A DNA stretch of 64,000 nucleotides from Ignelater luminosus (GCA_011009095.1 VTPC01000610.1:19350-83349); one strand, 5' to 3'; positions 24,289 to 36,000 are shown, numbered from the stretch's first letter. Program-made: numbers and translations. Notes: generated from the sequence alone by a model not told the origin.

Positions 24289-24859
24289 CAGGGTGTCCCA
24301 CTTTAATTACATAATACTTTACAGGAGCGTTCTTTGGTCAAAAACAAGCAAAAAGGTCCTAATAACAGTCTTATATGCAAGGTGAACTTGTACCATGGCT
24401 GTCTCGTTCATCAGATTTAAATCCTCTAGATTTTTGTATATGGGGATATTTAAAATTATTAGTTTATTCAGAACCTTCTGTAGAAGTGTAGACGTGAATC
24501 ATTTACAAAACAAAATTGAAAAATCTTTTAAACATGCCAGATAGGATTCGGGTATTTCTGAACGTATAAGAAATTCTTTTAAGATAAGAATTCGTGTTTG
24601 CATTCAAATAAATGGTGGCCACATTAAAGATCTCTTGTAAGAGCTTATTTAGTTTAGTAAAATACAATTTCATTCTCACAATTCATGGTATCAACTTATT
24701 TTTGTTTGTTTATTGTTAATTTCTATTTTGTTTTTTAAATAATGCTTTTCTCTCGAAAACCTTACATTTGAGACTATATGTTTATTAGGACCTTTTTTGC
24801 TTGTTTTTGACAGAAGAACATTTCTGTAAAGTATTATGTAATTAAGGTGGGACACCCTG
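24289..24859 (+). mobile_element. Internally deleted Tc1/mariner-type element with ~80-bp inverted repeats
   Basis: The element starts CAGGGTGTCCCA and ends TGGGACACCCTG, flanked by TA on both sides (24287-24288 and 24860-24861). The two arms agree for about 80 bases, through TAATTACATAATACTTTACA and CAAAAACAAGCAAAAA to GGTCCTAATAA, with a handful of differences. At 571 bp it is far shorter than a full element but still holds the 3' third of a transposase gene. It is therefore a deletion derivative that kept both ends and could have been moved in trans. Confidence 0.85.
24384..24640 (+). pseudogene. 3' fragment of a mariner-like transposase
   Basis: The plus strand reads VPWLSRSSDLNPLDFCIWGY, the third catalytic Asp region (SPDLNPLDFFLWGYLK in relatives). 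A stop, a small frame change and a tail follow, with RIRNSFKIRIRVCIQINGGH and IKDLL before TAA at 24638-24640. This is the standard C-terminus of the group (..RRC...NGGHFEHLL). The DNA-binding domain and the first two catalytic Asp regions are missing, so it is a relic. Confidence 0.75.
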
Positions 24860-25945
24860 TATAACTAAGACTATTTCAAGACTTAGATTCTTGATTCGGA
24901 CCTCTACATTCTGTGAATTGGTATACTCTGTCTACTGAATAAATAGTGTTTTTCGAATTTTAGTTACTTAACCTAACAGTGAAAACTACACCAAAATTAA
25001 GCGCAAACATATAGCTTGTAAGACTTTTTATGTTGGGAGTTCTGATACATATGTCGCCTTTTCATGGTATTGGTCAATTCAGCGGAGTAAATTTAAATCA
25101 CATTTTCAGTGGTTCACTTAGATATCAGAGCAAAACTATAATTGGAAAAATATAATTAAATTGTACCTTTTCCAGTTTTCTTCTTCATTGTTTATCTTTT
25201 ATTGCTTATGTAGTGTCGTCAGTAGCTACTACATACGTATATACATTTATTTACAATTATTTACAACTGAATGAATTATAAAATTATATACGATACTATA
25301 GTACATTTTTATATTATAGAATTCAGAGTAGGCCATGACATAATAGCCCATTAAAAATCCGAGAAAGGAAAGTGCTCATGACAGAAAGGGATGTCGAAAA
25401 TAATCATGAAGGCAAAAGGGCAATGATATAGTGCTTAACAACTAAACCATGAAATCTATTTACTATCCAAATATCACTCGACTATTGCTGTAAACCTTAG
25501 GGAGGGCCTAGGTCTCACCAGGACTATGGCTAAGGAATAAGTAACTAAGTCGCTGTCGCTCGTGCCATAAACTTCCTACTCATTCAAAAAACTTCACGTT
25601 ATATAAATAACTGTTACACTCGAGTTGTATACAATATTGTTTGCACGACCGTATTTTAAAGAAAACAATAAAGAAAAACCATTGACGGTAGATTAAAAAA
25701 TGAAGTTGGCCAAGATCATAGGAGCGTATAATGATTTCATGACGTAATCGATAGTGCTTTATAATATCGACACGCCAAATTAATTGCAAATGTTTATAAT
25801 TGTCTACTTTTGACACTGACAACTAGTTGTAAAGCGCCAACTAACTTTACAAGCGGTCGTGCAAAAATGAATTTTTCACTTGCTTGGGAAATTCTTGATA
25901 TTCATGGGCAATGTCAATCATGATATGGCGTACAAATCGAACTAA

Positions 25946-26190
25946 CCCCAGTAGCACGGTTTGGTTGGGAAGCCATGGGTTACTTTGCCAACAAAAACTA
26001 TCAGTTGGCCCAACGTTGGGGGAAGGTTGGTATATTGTAGTCTTTGCCAACCACTTTTCATTGTTGGTCCAACGTTGGCAAAAGGTTGTCAGATTTAGTA
26101 ATTTCGACGAGTATTTTTCATTGTTGGTCCAACGTTGGCAAAAAGTTATCAAATTCGGTATTTTCAGTAAGTATTTTTCATTGGCGACTA
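25946..26190 (+). repeat. CCAACGTTGG repeat element, copy 1
   Basis: It begins CCCCAGTAGCACGGTTTGG and continues with units containing the 10-base palindrome CCAACGTTGG. The last two units repeat exactly every 60 bases (TTTTCATTGTTGG at 26055 and 26115, and a partial unit at 26175). The opposite-oriented copy at 28835-29133 shares both the head and the palindrome. Open frames on both strands here are by-products of the repeat. The family is probably mobile, but I cannot name its class. Confidence 0.65.
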
Positions 26191-26366
26191 ATAAATTAAT
26201 TTTATAAATAATATAACAATAAAAATTGTTTAGGTATATAATAAATTATGAACTTTTTATCTGAATTATTTGAGACGTAAGAGATTCGGTGATGGAGTAA
26301 AAACGGTAATTTATTAACGCATTTATATTTTATTATTTATAAATTATAAATAATCTTGGTCTACAC

Positions 26367-26562
26367 CAGCGGTCGGCAACCGGTGGTCCGCAGACCACTG
26401 GCTGTCCGTGAGGTAATTTTAATGGTCCGTAAAGAAAGTCAGATATTATATCATACTCAATGTTCGTATTAATTCGTACCTTTAGAAATTATGTTAGTGG
26501 TCCGCGAAATTCTAAGTTAAAAATTTAGTGGTCCGCAATATCTAAAAGGTTGCCGACCGCTG
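26367..26562. mobile_element. hAT-type MITE with 8-bp target duplication
   Basis: A 196-bp unit with perfect 15-bp inverted ends, CAGCGGTCGGCAACC and GGTTGCCGACCGCTG, flanked by GTCTACAC (26359-26366) and GTCTATAC (26563-26570). That is an 8-bp target duplication with one substitution. CAG..CTG ends and an 8-bp duplication define the hAT superfamily. Inside, TGGTCCGC occurs three times (and TGGTCCGT once), a feature of subterminal repeats that hAT transposases can bind. There is no coding capacity, so it depended on an autonomous hAT elsewhere in the genome. Confidence 0.9.
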
Positions 26563-26570
26563 GTCTATAC

Positions 26571-27239
26571 GACACATGCAAAACAAAGACATACAAATAG
26601 TATTGAATAGAATGTATTAGAAAATGATGCCAATATGCGCACAGCTTTACCGCGCAGACAACTTAACTTAAGATGATTTACATATTCATATCATTATCGG
26701 TCGGTCATTCTTATGTACCGATGTTCGTTTGTTGTGTTTTCCCTCCGAAACAAACTTGTGGTGTGGATTACTTTAGTATACTCAATAATTTTCCTGTATT
26801 TCAGGCAAGTGTAACTGTAGCAGTTTTTCATATCTGGTAAGTAATTGTAAGTTTTTGATATCCAAATTAAGATGTGATGCAACTATGGTTGCAAAGATTT
26901 GTAGGTTATGTATTTAGTACACGTTATACTTATAGACGATGTTTACCTTGGGGACACAACAATCTGCCTTTTTCTTATTAATTATAAATCTATTTTGTTA
27001 TCTTAATTAATTGAAGTATTGTGTTAACAAATTAAAATAACCAAGAGATTAATAAATTATGAGAATTATGGTTTGTAATGTAAAGAAAAACGCATAGTAC
27101 CTCCAGGGCATGTCATGTTCACGTTCCCTAATCCTTGTTTTGTAATTTTAGTTCTTGATTTTACTAACATCCTTGGCCATGTCCAATTCCACATTTTATT
27201 ACTTAATGTTTAACAAAAAGTTTTGATGTTATTTGTTAA
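26571..27239. other. AT-rich spacer between MITE and broken gene
   Basis: No gene or element recognised. It could include the promoter of the small gene at 27267 if that gene was ever transcribed, but no element stands out. Confidence 0.4.
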
Positions 27240-27266
27240 TTGTCAAGGTCTGCTACACAGTTCGTA

Positions 27267-27594
27267 ATGTCATACGTTGTGATAGAATTTGATGTTTCTA
27301 GTGATGGAGGAGTCAGCCTTATTAGGAAGGAATGGTTAACACCTCGTAAGAAAGAATCATTCTGGTCACCCTCCAAGTTGTCTAGCGTGTTTAATAAATC
27401 CCTCACTGAAGGTCATGTTCCAGATGAACGCTGGAAGCTGTATAGTGTTCGGCGCATATTTTATGAAACAGGTTAGTAAAATATAGCAATCAAATTATAA
27501 ATTAGGTCTATTGTATAGTATTATTTTTCTGTTTCAGGATGACATTCTGAAAGCCAGACAAAAATTGAAAAGGGCTGAAAATGAAAGTGATTAG
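27267..27594 (+). pseudogene. Small two-exon gene, broken at its splice junction
   Basis: Exon 1 (27267-27471) starts at ATG with MSYVVIEFDVSSDGGVSLIR, then KEWLTPRKKESFWSPS and WKLYSVRRIFYE. It resembles the N-terminal module (VVEF..., WPP/WSP, W..Y.V..) found before DUF4806-type regions in many insect proteins of unknown, often transposon-linked, function. An ACAG/GTTAGT donor and a TTTCTGTTTCAG acceptor define a 66-base intron. Exon 2 (27538-27594) continues the expected DDILKARQKLKRAENESD before TAG. Joining the two shifts the frame by one base and gives an early stop, so this copy looks broken or is spliced differently. AATAAA at 27643-27648 could end the transcript. The family resemblance is from memory of the pattern, not a search. 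Confidence 0.4.
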
Positions 27595-27642
27595 TGATGT
27601 TGCTTCTGAGTGTGATGATTGAGTGAACTATATTTTTGTAAG

Positions 27643-27648
27643 AATAAA
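27643..27648 (+). promoter_or_regulatory. Candidate polyadenylation signal
   Basis: AATAAA about 50 bases after the stop of the small two-exon gene, at a normal distance for a 3' end. Such hexamers are common in AT-rich DNA. Confidence 0.3.
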
Positions 27649-27773
27649 GCATGCTTTATGAAATTTATATTTTTATATAGACCTGTATTACTTTAATTTT
27701 GATACCTCCTACAAATTTTAACATACACATTATAATATAAAACTACATTGTAATAAATGTTTTATTCAAAATA

Positions 27774-28778
27774 CAGGGTGATTCCGGAATAAAGGGTATC
27801 CTCTTAAAAGTGGATAGCAGTGTGATAGTACATACATTTGCGATAAAAAACGGTAGGTAAAAATTGCATAGTTTCCGAGAAAAATGCGAATGAAGTTTAA
27901 TCGCTAAGCCAAGCCAGTCCTGCTCTCATACTTTTACTTAAGCAAAAATCGATAGAGGTTGACTGACTGTCCTTGTCATTGGCAGGTAGTTCTTGCTATT
28001 TATGTGAGGGGTATAATAGTTTATCTGGTTTCTACAATGCCATAAATAACCAGTAGGAACTTTTACTTTTTAATTTGCAAACGGAAAAATATTAAAATTT
28101 TACTGTTAGTGATTTTTTTCTGTAAACTTCCGAAGAACCAAAAACTTCTATAAGCATTATGCTACATAAATAAAAATTGATTGAATTTATTAAATTGAAT
28201 TAAATACAGAGGTGATAGTTCGTAGTACCTTCCATACGCATGTTTCATTCAAGTAGTATGTGTAATCCATTGCCATTTAAAATGTTTCCTATTCATGTGA
28301 CTAAATAATAATAAGGGATTAAAATGTTGCTTGTGAGACTGGAGTCTAATTGTTCGTAACATAAATTTTGTTATTATTTTTTTTACTCTTTTAACGAATT
28401 TCAACAACCCTGCATGTTAAACATACTTCAGATTTAAGAAGGGAAAGTTGTAAAATGTCCAGGGGGTAGCTTATGATGGCATTTATTGTTTATTGTGCTA
28501 CTACAGCTGCACTATTAGTTCCAAGAAAATAGGCATGCCTGGCAAATTTTCGTTCTTACACTACAAGGGTTTAAAAACACCGTAAATCTCCTTAACTTTC
28601 ACTTTTTAAGGTGAGAATTCAAGAAACACTTTTCTTTTTCTAACCAGAGACGGCTTCAGTTTTTAATATTTAGGAAAATTGTCTTTCACGGAGCCACTTC
28701 GTTTTTTCATTTTTTTGTCCTCTTTTAGCCTCACTTATCACCTATTAAAAGGATACCCTTTATTTCGGAATCACCCTG
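27774..28778 (+). mobile_element. Non-autonomous deletion copy of the DD41D element at 53708-56336
   Basis: The ends are CAGGGTGATTCCGGAAT and ATTTCGGAATCACCCTG, with TA on both sides (27772-27773 and 28779-28780). The left ~215 bases match the reverse complement of the right end of the 53708-56336 element, and bases from about 28012 to the right end match its left ~770 bases. The transposase region, about 1.65 kb, is missing, and about 22 unmatched bases fill the junction near 27990-28011. It has no coding capacity. This is a direct internal-deletion derivative inserted in the opposite orientation. Confidence 0.85.
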
Positions 28779-28834
28779 TATACGTTGTTTTATTTGACTA
28801 TGATATTAATTAATTTAGTTTTTAAAAGGTCATT

Positions 28835-29133
28835 GTTGGCAGAGTATGGAAAATGGTTGGTTGGACAGTAGGTGACTGTTGGCAATGAGTTTTCTGTGTT
28901 AGTTAATACTGGAAGGTTTTTGTTGAACCAACGTTGGGAAATTGTTGATTGGATGTTGGGTGACTGTTGGCAATTAGTTTTCTGTGTTGGTTGATAGTGA
29001 GAAATCTTTGTTGGGCCAACGTTGGGAAATGGTTGGTTGGGAAGTAGTAGGCAACTGTGCCAAATCTTACGGTTGGTCAACCATACTTGTTAACAAAATG
29101 CTTACATTGGCCCAACCATTCTTGCTACTGGGG
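28835..29133 (-). repeat. CCAACGTTGG repeat element, copy 2 (opposite orientation)
   Basis: Read on the minus strand it begins CCCCAGTAGCAAGAATGG, the same head as the copy at 25946. It continues with units that repeat every 88 bases on this locus (TTGGTTGGA at 28857, a variant at 28945, again at 29033), each holding CCAACGTTGG. It lies 57 bases beyond the end of the deleted DD41D element. With copy 1 it forms an inverted pair enclosing about 2.6 kb. Confidence 0.65.
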
Positions 29134-31325
29134 AATAATTTTGTGCAATACCTCACGTTGAAAGCCGTGGCACCCTCATAAAGTACGGGAAAACCAGTGT
29201 GTGACTGCCGATGCCAATAGTAGAATTTACAATCGTGTTTTCAGTAAATCTAATTTTCTCTTATTTTTGCAAAACCCTGTAAACAAGAAAAAGGGATCCT
29301 ATCTTAGGTCATTAAAAATTCTATTTTAGGCCGTTATTTGTTTCTTTAGTCTTTGGGCAAAATAAAGTTTCATCCATGTAATAGTATTTCTACTAAATCG
29401 TGCACGTTCACAATCGTAACTGTAGTGCCTATAATACTCATGAAAAGACATTTTACCTAAAATCTGGTCTTTAGTCATAACACAAGAGAACTATTGCATT
29501 AAATTTGTGAATCAGAATTGTGCTGAATAAATCCAGCACATAGAAATTGAACTTTGTTTTTCTCGTCTTTGCATATACTATACCGGTATGCTGTCATGGC
29601 AGAATATGAAAAGAAAAGTGAAAAGGAAATCGCTAAAATTCCAATCACTAAAAAACAAAATTTATAATTTATCAATATACAGTTTTCGCTGATCGCGAGT
29701 TTAGTTTCAAATGCTTTCGAATTAATTTATCAGCTAACTGTAACACATCATATGAGTATTAAATTATCAGGGACAACACTTCAAAAAGAATCAGAGATAA
29801 ATATCTACTTATAAATTGTAATGTATGTAGATGTATGCAAATACTTTCAGTTCAAAAATTAATTAATGTTTTTCTTTCCATGTGATTACTTCAAGCAGTA
29901 CTACAACAATTTAATTAATTTTGCTTGTTATGTATTTTTTTCTTTTATAGATAATGTAGTATTCATAAATAAACCAAGCGAAACGAATTAGACAATATTA
30001 AAAAACAATTAAATGAATTGTTTCATATTTCGTACATACATGTAAATTAGCTTTTTCTACATTTAAAATATGATTACCTAAATAACATCCGTTTGAATAA
30101 ACAGACAAAAACAAATTCTAAAATATTATTTTTATATTACTCAAATGTACTAGGTATAATATTAGTAATTAGCAAGTAATATTGTTTTAAACCAAGGTTC
30201 TGAAATTGTTTTCACACTGCGCAAGGAAAACATTAGAATGAATAATTGCAACAATAAAACCTTGTTCTCGCACCTTAGTGCAAGTTCTTAAATCAATTTA
30301 CCAATTAAAAAACGTCAGTAATTAATTGTTAACTGTAAAATGGGTTAATAGTACATATAATTGGCAAATGGTTTGTAATTTATATTCAACCGGTTTTAAA
30401 CGAGATTGGTTGTGTATAGTAACCCAGTAATAAGTAAACACCCCATATTTCAATAAAAAGAAGAATGCAATTGAAGGTCGATAAAAAGAAAAAAAAACTG
30501 AAAAGCCGTTAAGCGTTTTAAAACGAATTTGAGAGAACATGTTCTTCTGAATAATCTGTGTATGTAATTTTGTATTTACAATCTCAAATTCAATATGGGG
30601 AAAGAACAAAGCGGTAACATTAAAAACAAAACTGTACTGACTATTGCATACACTGATGATAAGAGTGTTTTAAAAAAGAGACTGAAAGTTCAAGAAATGT
30701 AAAATGCTAAAAGCCAAATCACAAAAGAAAGACATATAGACGTTAAGAATAACAATTGAAACTAAACTCTTAACGTAGATCCAGAACTAGTAAAATATGG
30801 TATAGATCGACAAAGATTGAAAGTTTCAATAACAACTATAAGTAATTACCATCAATCGAGTTACCAACTTTCTCTTGCGAATATAACCAGTGATTCGTCG
30901 AAACAGATACGTTTTCAACAATGACCCTTAATAATTCAATTTTGTAACACCTGTTAATGTGCATGTCAAAATATAATAGATGTCAAATACAGAGCAATCA
31001 AAAACAGTCTATCGTGGCCAATTTTGGAATAAAAAATGTAGAACGTAAATTACGATTGATGTGCACAAGGTGTTGTCAAATATTGTATTAAGTTTGTTTA
31101 AAATTGCCTTTTTGGTTTCTAAAAAAGTAACCATAAAATCTGACAGTTAATATTACCATGTAGTAAACTATGTTTGTAGCTATAATACGTCAAGCGCCGA
31201 CGTACGTTTTTAATCTTTCAAGCACTCTGTATTAAAAGAAAAAACATTAAAGGAAAGTTTTACTTAAAACTCTTGGGATTCTTGGGTAGTAGTTAGAATA
31301 AGAAGGATTATGGACCCAGGAAGCA
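29134..31325. other. Intronic AT-rich stretch, nothing recognised
   Basis: No element ends or coding motifs that I can support. The open frame at 30322-30609 on the minus strand has no recognisable domain. Confidence 0.45.
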
Positions 31326-31565
31326 TCAAATAAGTATAGCGTATTAGTGTCGCAACAACTACTGAAGTCGTCCATAGGGGGATCCTCTAAGGCTGCAAGC
31401 CAGCCAGGGGCCCCTCGAAATTTCAACATGGGGTGTCCCTCTTCGGTTCCTCGCCGAACACGCAACCCCTCGGGATTCAACTCCTGGACTTTTGTCCGAA
31501 CGCGGCCTCTCACGGAATTCCAATATAGAGGAGTCATCCCCCACGAACGTTTCAAACTAGCCTAC
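31326..31565. other. Unidentified GC-rich island
   Basis: About 240 bases with GGGGCCCCTCGAAA, CCTCGCCGAACACGCAACCC and similar text contrast sharply with the flanks. Open frames overlap on both strands, one plus and two minus, which is expected for GC-rich non-coding DNA and gives no clear coding strand. It could be an exon, a repeat fragment or transferred sequence. I do not recognise a protein. Confidence 0.35.
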
Positions 31566-31778
31566 TTTTAGAAGCTCTTTTTCTTTGCCCGTTCCCACAT
31601 TGCAGGGGTTGCAGGAGTGGTGATGTTAAAATCAACAGAAATGGAAATAATATATCAAGGGTGTTTAATTTTTCTTTCTATAAAATTAAAAATATGGTTG
31701 GCACATATTATACAAATTGACTTAGACAGAGACGTAAAATAAAATAAATACCGTTGGTGTTATTCCTATTTCGGATAT

Positions 31779-33023
31779 ACCAGGTGTATACCTATGAAAT
31801 GAGACTTTCAGCTATTAGACCACAGATGTCGCTAGGAGTATTTTTAAACTGTCCCAAATGTCTTATTTTTTTCGTCTGTCATCTGTCAACAATATTCAAT
31901 TCATTGTTTGTGATGTTTCATACAACAACGCATTTTTTCGCTCTTAAAACGATTTGCGGACATCGTTGATTTTCTGTTATCAATTGAAGAAAAACGCTTC
32001 TCAAGCTCATCAAATGCTTATAGAAGCTTACGGTGGACATGCTCTAAGCAGAGCACAGTGCTTCAGGTGGTTTGAAAAATTCCGAAGTGGTGATTTTAGC
32101 GTGGAGAACGTGGAACGTGGCCGGCCACCGAAAAAGTTTGAGGACACCGAATTGCAAGCATTATTGAATGAAGATGATGGTCAAATGCAAGAAATGATGG
32201 CAGAGCAGTTGGGAGTGACCCAAAAAACCATTTGCAAACGTTTGAAAGACATGGGCATGATTTTAAAGGTCGGAAGATGGGTGCCGCATGAACTGACTGA
32301 AAGGCAGCAAGAGAACCGAAAAACCACTTGTGAAATGCTGCTCTCCCGGTTCAAAAGGAAGTCTTTTTTGCATCGAATCGTTACGGGTGTATTTCTCCAA
32401 TCCCAAGCGTAAACGATCGTATGGTCCGCCCGGCTACAAGCCAAAATCAACGGCCAAACCAAATCGCTTCGGCCGCAAGGCAATGCTGTGTGTTTTCTGG
32501 GATCAGCATGGTATGATTTGGTACGAGCTATTAAAACCAGGTGAAACAGTTGACGGTGCACGCTACCAACGACAATTGGCCGATTTGAACAGCGCTATAC
32601 ACCGAAAACGCCCAGAATATGCCGATCGGCGTCACAAAGTAATTTTTCTTGATGACAATGCACCACCACATCGAACAAGAGCGACCCGGGAATTGGTGGA
32701 GACGTACGATTGGGAACCGCTGGTGCATGCGGCTTACTCACCAGACTTGGCGCCTTCCGATTATCATTTGTTTGCATCGATGGGCCCCGCACTTTCCGAG
32801 CAGCGCTTCAATTCTCACGAAGAAGCCAAAAAATGGCTCGATGATTGGTTTGCGGCCAAAGACGGCCAATTTTTTTGGCGCGGCATTCACAAATTGCCTG
32901 AGAGATGGGTAAAATGTGTCGCTAGCGATGGCTATTATTTTGAAGATTAAATTTGTAACCATTTTTTGTTAATAAACGTTTAAAATTGAAAAAAAAGTCT
33001 CATTTCATAGGTATACACCTATG
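31779..33023 (+). mobile_element. Mos1-like mariner element (mauritiana group)
   Basis: The left end CCAGGTGTATACCTATGAAA follows TA and shares the CCAGGTGTA start of Mos1. The right end at about 33000-33023 carries AGTCTCATTTCATAGGTATA, its inverted repeat (about 27 bases agree, with a small difference at the very tip). The element is about 1.25 kb with one plus-strand transposase gene, the normal mariner layout. The exact right border is uncertain by one or two bases. Confidence 0.85.
31954..32950 (+). pseudogene. Mos1-like mariner transposase with first catalytic Asp deleted
   Basis: A near-complete D34D mariner transposase in two frames. The first open part (to about 32390) has the DNA-binding half (RWFEKFRSGDFSVE, RGRPPK) and the signature WVPHEL. 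It runs to FLHRIVTG, where relatives continue DEKW with the first catalytic Asp. About 14 bases are missing exactly there, so this Asp is lost and the frame shifts. The second part carries the second Asp in IFLDDNAPPH and the third in YSPDLAPSDYHLF, 34 residues apart, then LPERWVKCVASDGYYFED and TAA at 32948-32950. The extreme N-terminus is also out of frame near 31950. Apart from these lesions it is well preserved, so it died recently. Confidence 0.9.
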
Positions 33024-36000
33024 TACATATACAATGAAATACAATTTCACAACTCCGCCCCCTATGTAATAAAATATTATTATAAAGAAAATTATTAAGT
33101 GTAATTTTTTATCATTTTTAGGCATAACAATTTAGCATGCACCATCAATGCTATGGAATATGATTAAAGCCACGTTGTTCTTACGCAATTCGAATATTGC
33201 GGTTTTTTAAAGGTCACTGCAGGTGTTAATGAATCTTATCAACAATATTTATATACTGTTTTTACATATTTACTTTTACATTGTATTTGTACTATACTTG
33301 ATAAAAAATTGTTAAATTATTAAAGTTGTATACCATGAAAAATTGTAATAAATTTTTAATTTTAATCTAAACAATAAGATTGTTTTGCTGCATGATAACA
33401 AAAAACAATACATTTTGAATAAACCTTGAAACGAAATCTGATAAAATAAACAACTCCCCTCTCGATAGTACCACTAGCAGTGTTTTCATCAAAATTTTGT
33501 GGCTTATCGTAAATATTTTGATGGCTGGCGACCTTGAAGGAAATGCGTACATAATTTGCAGTCTCTAAAAGAATAATAAAATTTAATTAGTACGTCAAAA
33601 TAAAAGTTTTTTAGAAACTTGACGGGTATAAAACTAAATTAAATATTTATTTTAAAATAGGTCACGGTTTCAGAATTTAAATGCAGTTTCATTTTAAACA
33701 TCTGGTAAAACTGGCATTAATATTATGGAAGTTCACATGATGAAAATATATTCGATGCAAAGGAAATGAAGTAATAATAAACCAAAAATTAAATAAAGGT
33801 CATTTGATTTTAGGGCTGTATAATTCTCACGTTCATGGTTTATATGTAACATAAATAATTGGATCAAAGTAATTGAGCTTCTTTATATACAAAATTCTGC
33901 AGATAGTCAATATATCTTTTGCATAAATTTAATAATGTCCCAATCCATTATTTCAATGAATGGATTGATCAAATACACAGAGTCTTACTTAGCATTAATG
34001 AGGCTGAATATATTTTCCTAAAAGGCTATAAAAAGATTTTGGATAATTAATGCAAAAACTTTGTACATTTGATTAACTGTTTCATCTAAAAAATGAACTG
34101 CCGCATTATTTATACAAAAATTTATAGAGTGCCCAATTTTTTAAGTTCAACATAGGGTAGCAAAGTAACAGTAACTAAGATATGCAAATTAGGACAAAGC
34201 TGCATATTCCAATACCCAATCTTCCTTAGCAAAATATTTTAACCTATAAACGTTTGTTTTCCGAATGGCAAGAAACCGAAAAATTCAAAAATTGTTTCTC
34301 GCATAAATGCTCATAGGTAGACTATTTTAATCATTTCGATGAAAGCTGTTGAAAGCTTAATTTAGGCCTTGTATTGTCCGTTTAGATCTTCGAGATTACG
34401 GATAGCAAATGGCCAAAATATTTGATTATTAATCTAAATCAAAACTCAATGCATTTAGCACTATGCAATAAGCAATCTTCAGAATGATAAATACTTCTGA
34501 TTTATTCACATTTCTCTACTTCGAAGAAATCTTTAATTTTTCTTTATTTTGCATATTTCGCCATAGTTTCTTATCATTTGAAATACTTCCCAAAACTAAC
34601 GTTTTAAAACTTTTCATCTGATACATTCATTTCATTACTATCTTTCCCAGAATATTTCTCTATAATGAAAGATTATGTTTTTGTTTATGTCAGACTAGAT
34701 AATACACTTTTTAACCCAATTTTGTTTCATCTGTATACTAAATATTCATAATCACAAAACCTGTTTGTGATAGGACTTCATCCCATATGATGCTTGTTAA
34801 TCTTTAAATCGTTTTGACGTTAATAGTACCTACTCCATATTTATAATTTTGTTTTACCGTTTGCTAATTGAATAAATATCTGAACGTAGTATTGAAAATT
34901 AAATTAATCGCATTTAAAGTGTTGTGCAATAATAATTGATATTTAGAAATAATTATCTTAATTGCAAAAAGGAATGATTTGTGAAGTTTAATAATTTACC
35001 ATTACTTTATTGTTTTCAGCAATGTGGGCGTATTAATAATGAAATATCAAAAACCTTGAACGAAGCATACGATAATGTCTAGTTAAAGAATTGATACGCC
35101 GCAAATAATTCTGAATTTTCCAGGTGTTTTCTTAAAACCTTTTTTTAGAAAAATCTAAATAATTCCGAAAATTAAGAAATCGTACCTATATGAAAATTCT
35201 AAGTTTCTTTAGACATATGTCTCACTATAATGGCTTTCCTTTCCATCGTTTAGATTATTCAAAGACTGAACTTGTTTCCGCATTTTTGAATAATAAAATA
35301 AAAATAAATGTTGGTAACAAATTGTTGAGCAACGCAACGTCTGTAATACTCCAGAAGTTAGCTTTAGCTTTTGTGGTACCTTCAATCTCAAATCCTCACT
35401 ATGTAAAAAAGATGAAAACCTTTAAAATCATGAATTCCGACAAGACACTAAGAAGAAACGGCGTTGAATTCTATTATATTATTTATTAATTAGAGAGGAA
35501 GTAGCGATTTTATTTTGCAAATCTAAGTCCCCTACCGTGTTTATACTTTTATAAGTATCCTCAAAAGGATCGAAGATCACCCGTCCAATTTATTGGTGGT
35601 TTCATGAGTCATCTAAACCTTTCCGGGTAACGTGCTTTCTTTTTTCCCGAGTTTTAAGATCACAGAAAAGCAAATTGACAAGACGTAAGAAAATAATAAA
35701 TAGGTAATGGTTAATCCTATCTATCTATAGCAAAAAAGAATTTTTAAAAAATCTGAAAATGTTATAGACAAGTGGAGGAAATATACATAGAACTAGAAAT
35801 AAAATTCTTAAAACCAATATGCGTGTTTGTTAAATGTGGAACTTCAAATTGAGGAACACAGTAAGTGCTTGAGTGAGAAGAATTGAAGAGGGATGTTTCA
35901 ATTTCTCTTTGATTCTTCGAATCCTTTATCAGTTGCACAAAATTTCAGTACAAGTGAGATAGGGGGATATTCTATTCATTTCTAAATTTGAGACAGTTAG

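Noticed and set aside
25911..26207. Overlapping open frames on both strands with repeated peptide text (PNVGPT, VQRWQK)
   Set aside because: They arise from the CCAACGTTGG repeat units, which stay open in several frames. The same peptide text recurs at the other repeat copy, so it is not a gene.
32181..32962. Several minus-strand open frames across the Mos1-like mariner
   Set aside because: They are shadows of the plus-strand transposase, whose catalytic motifs fit the known family.
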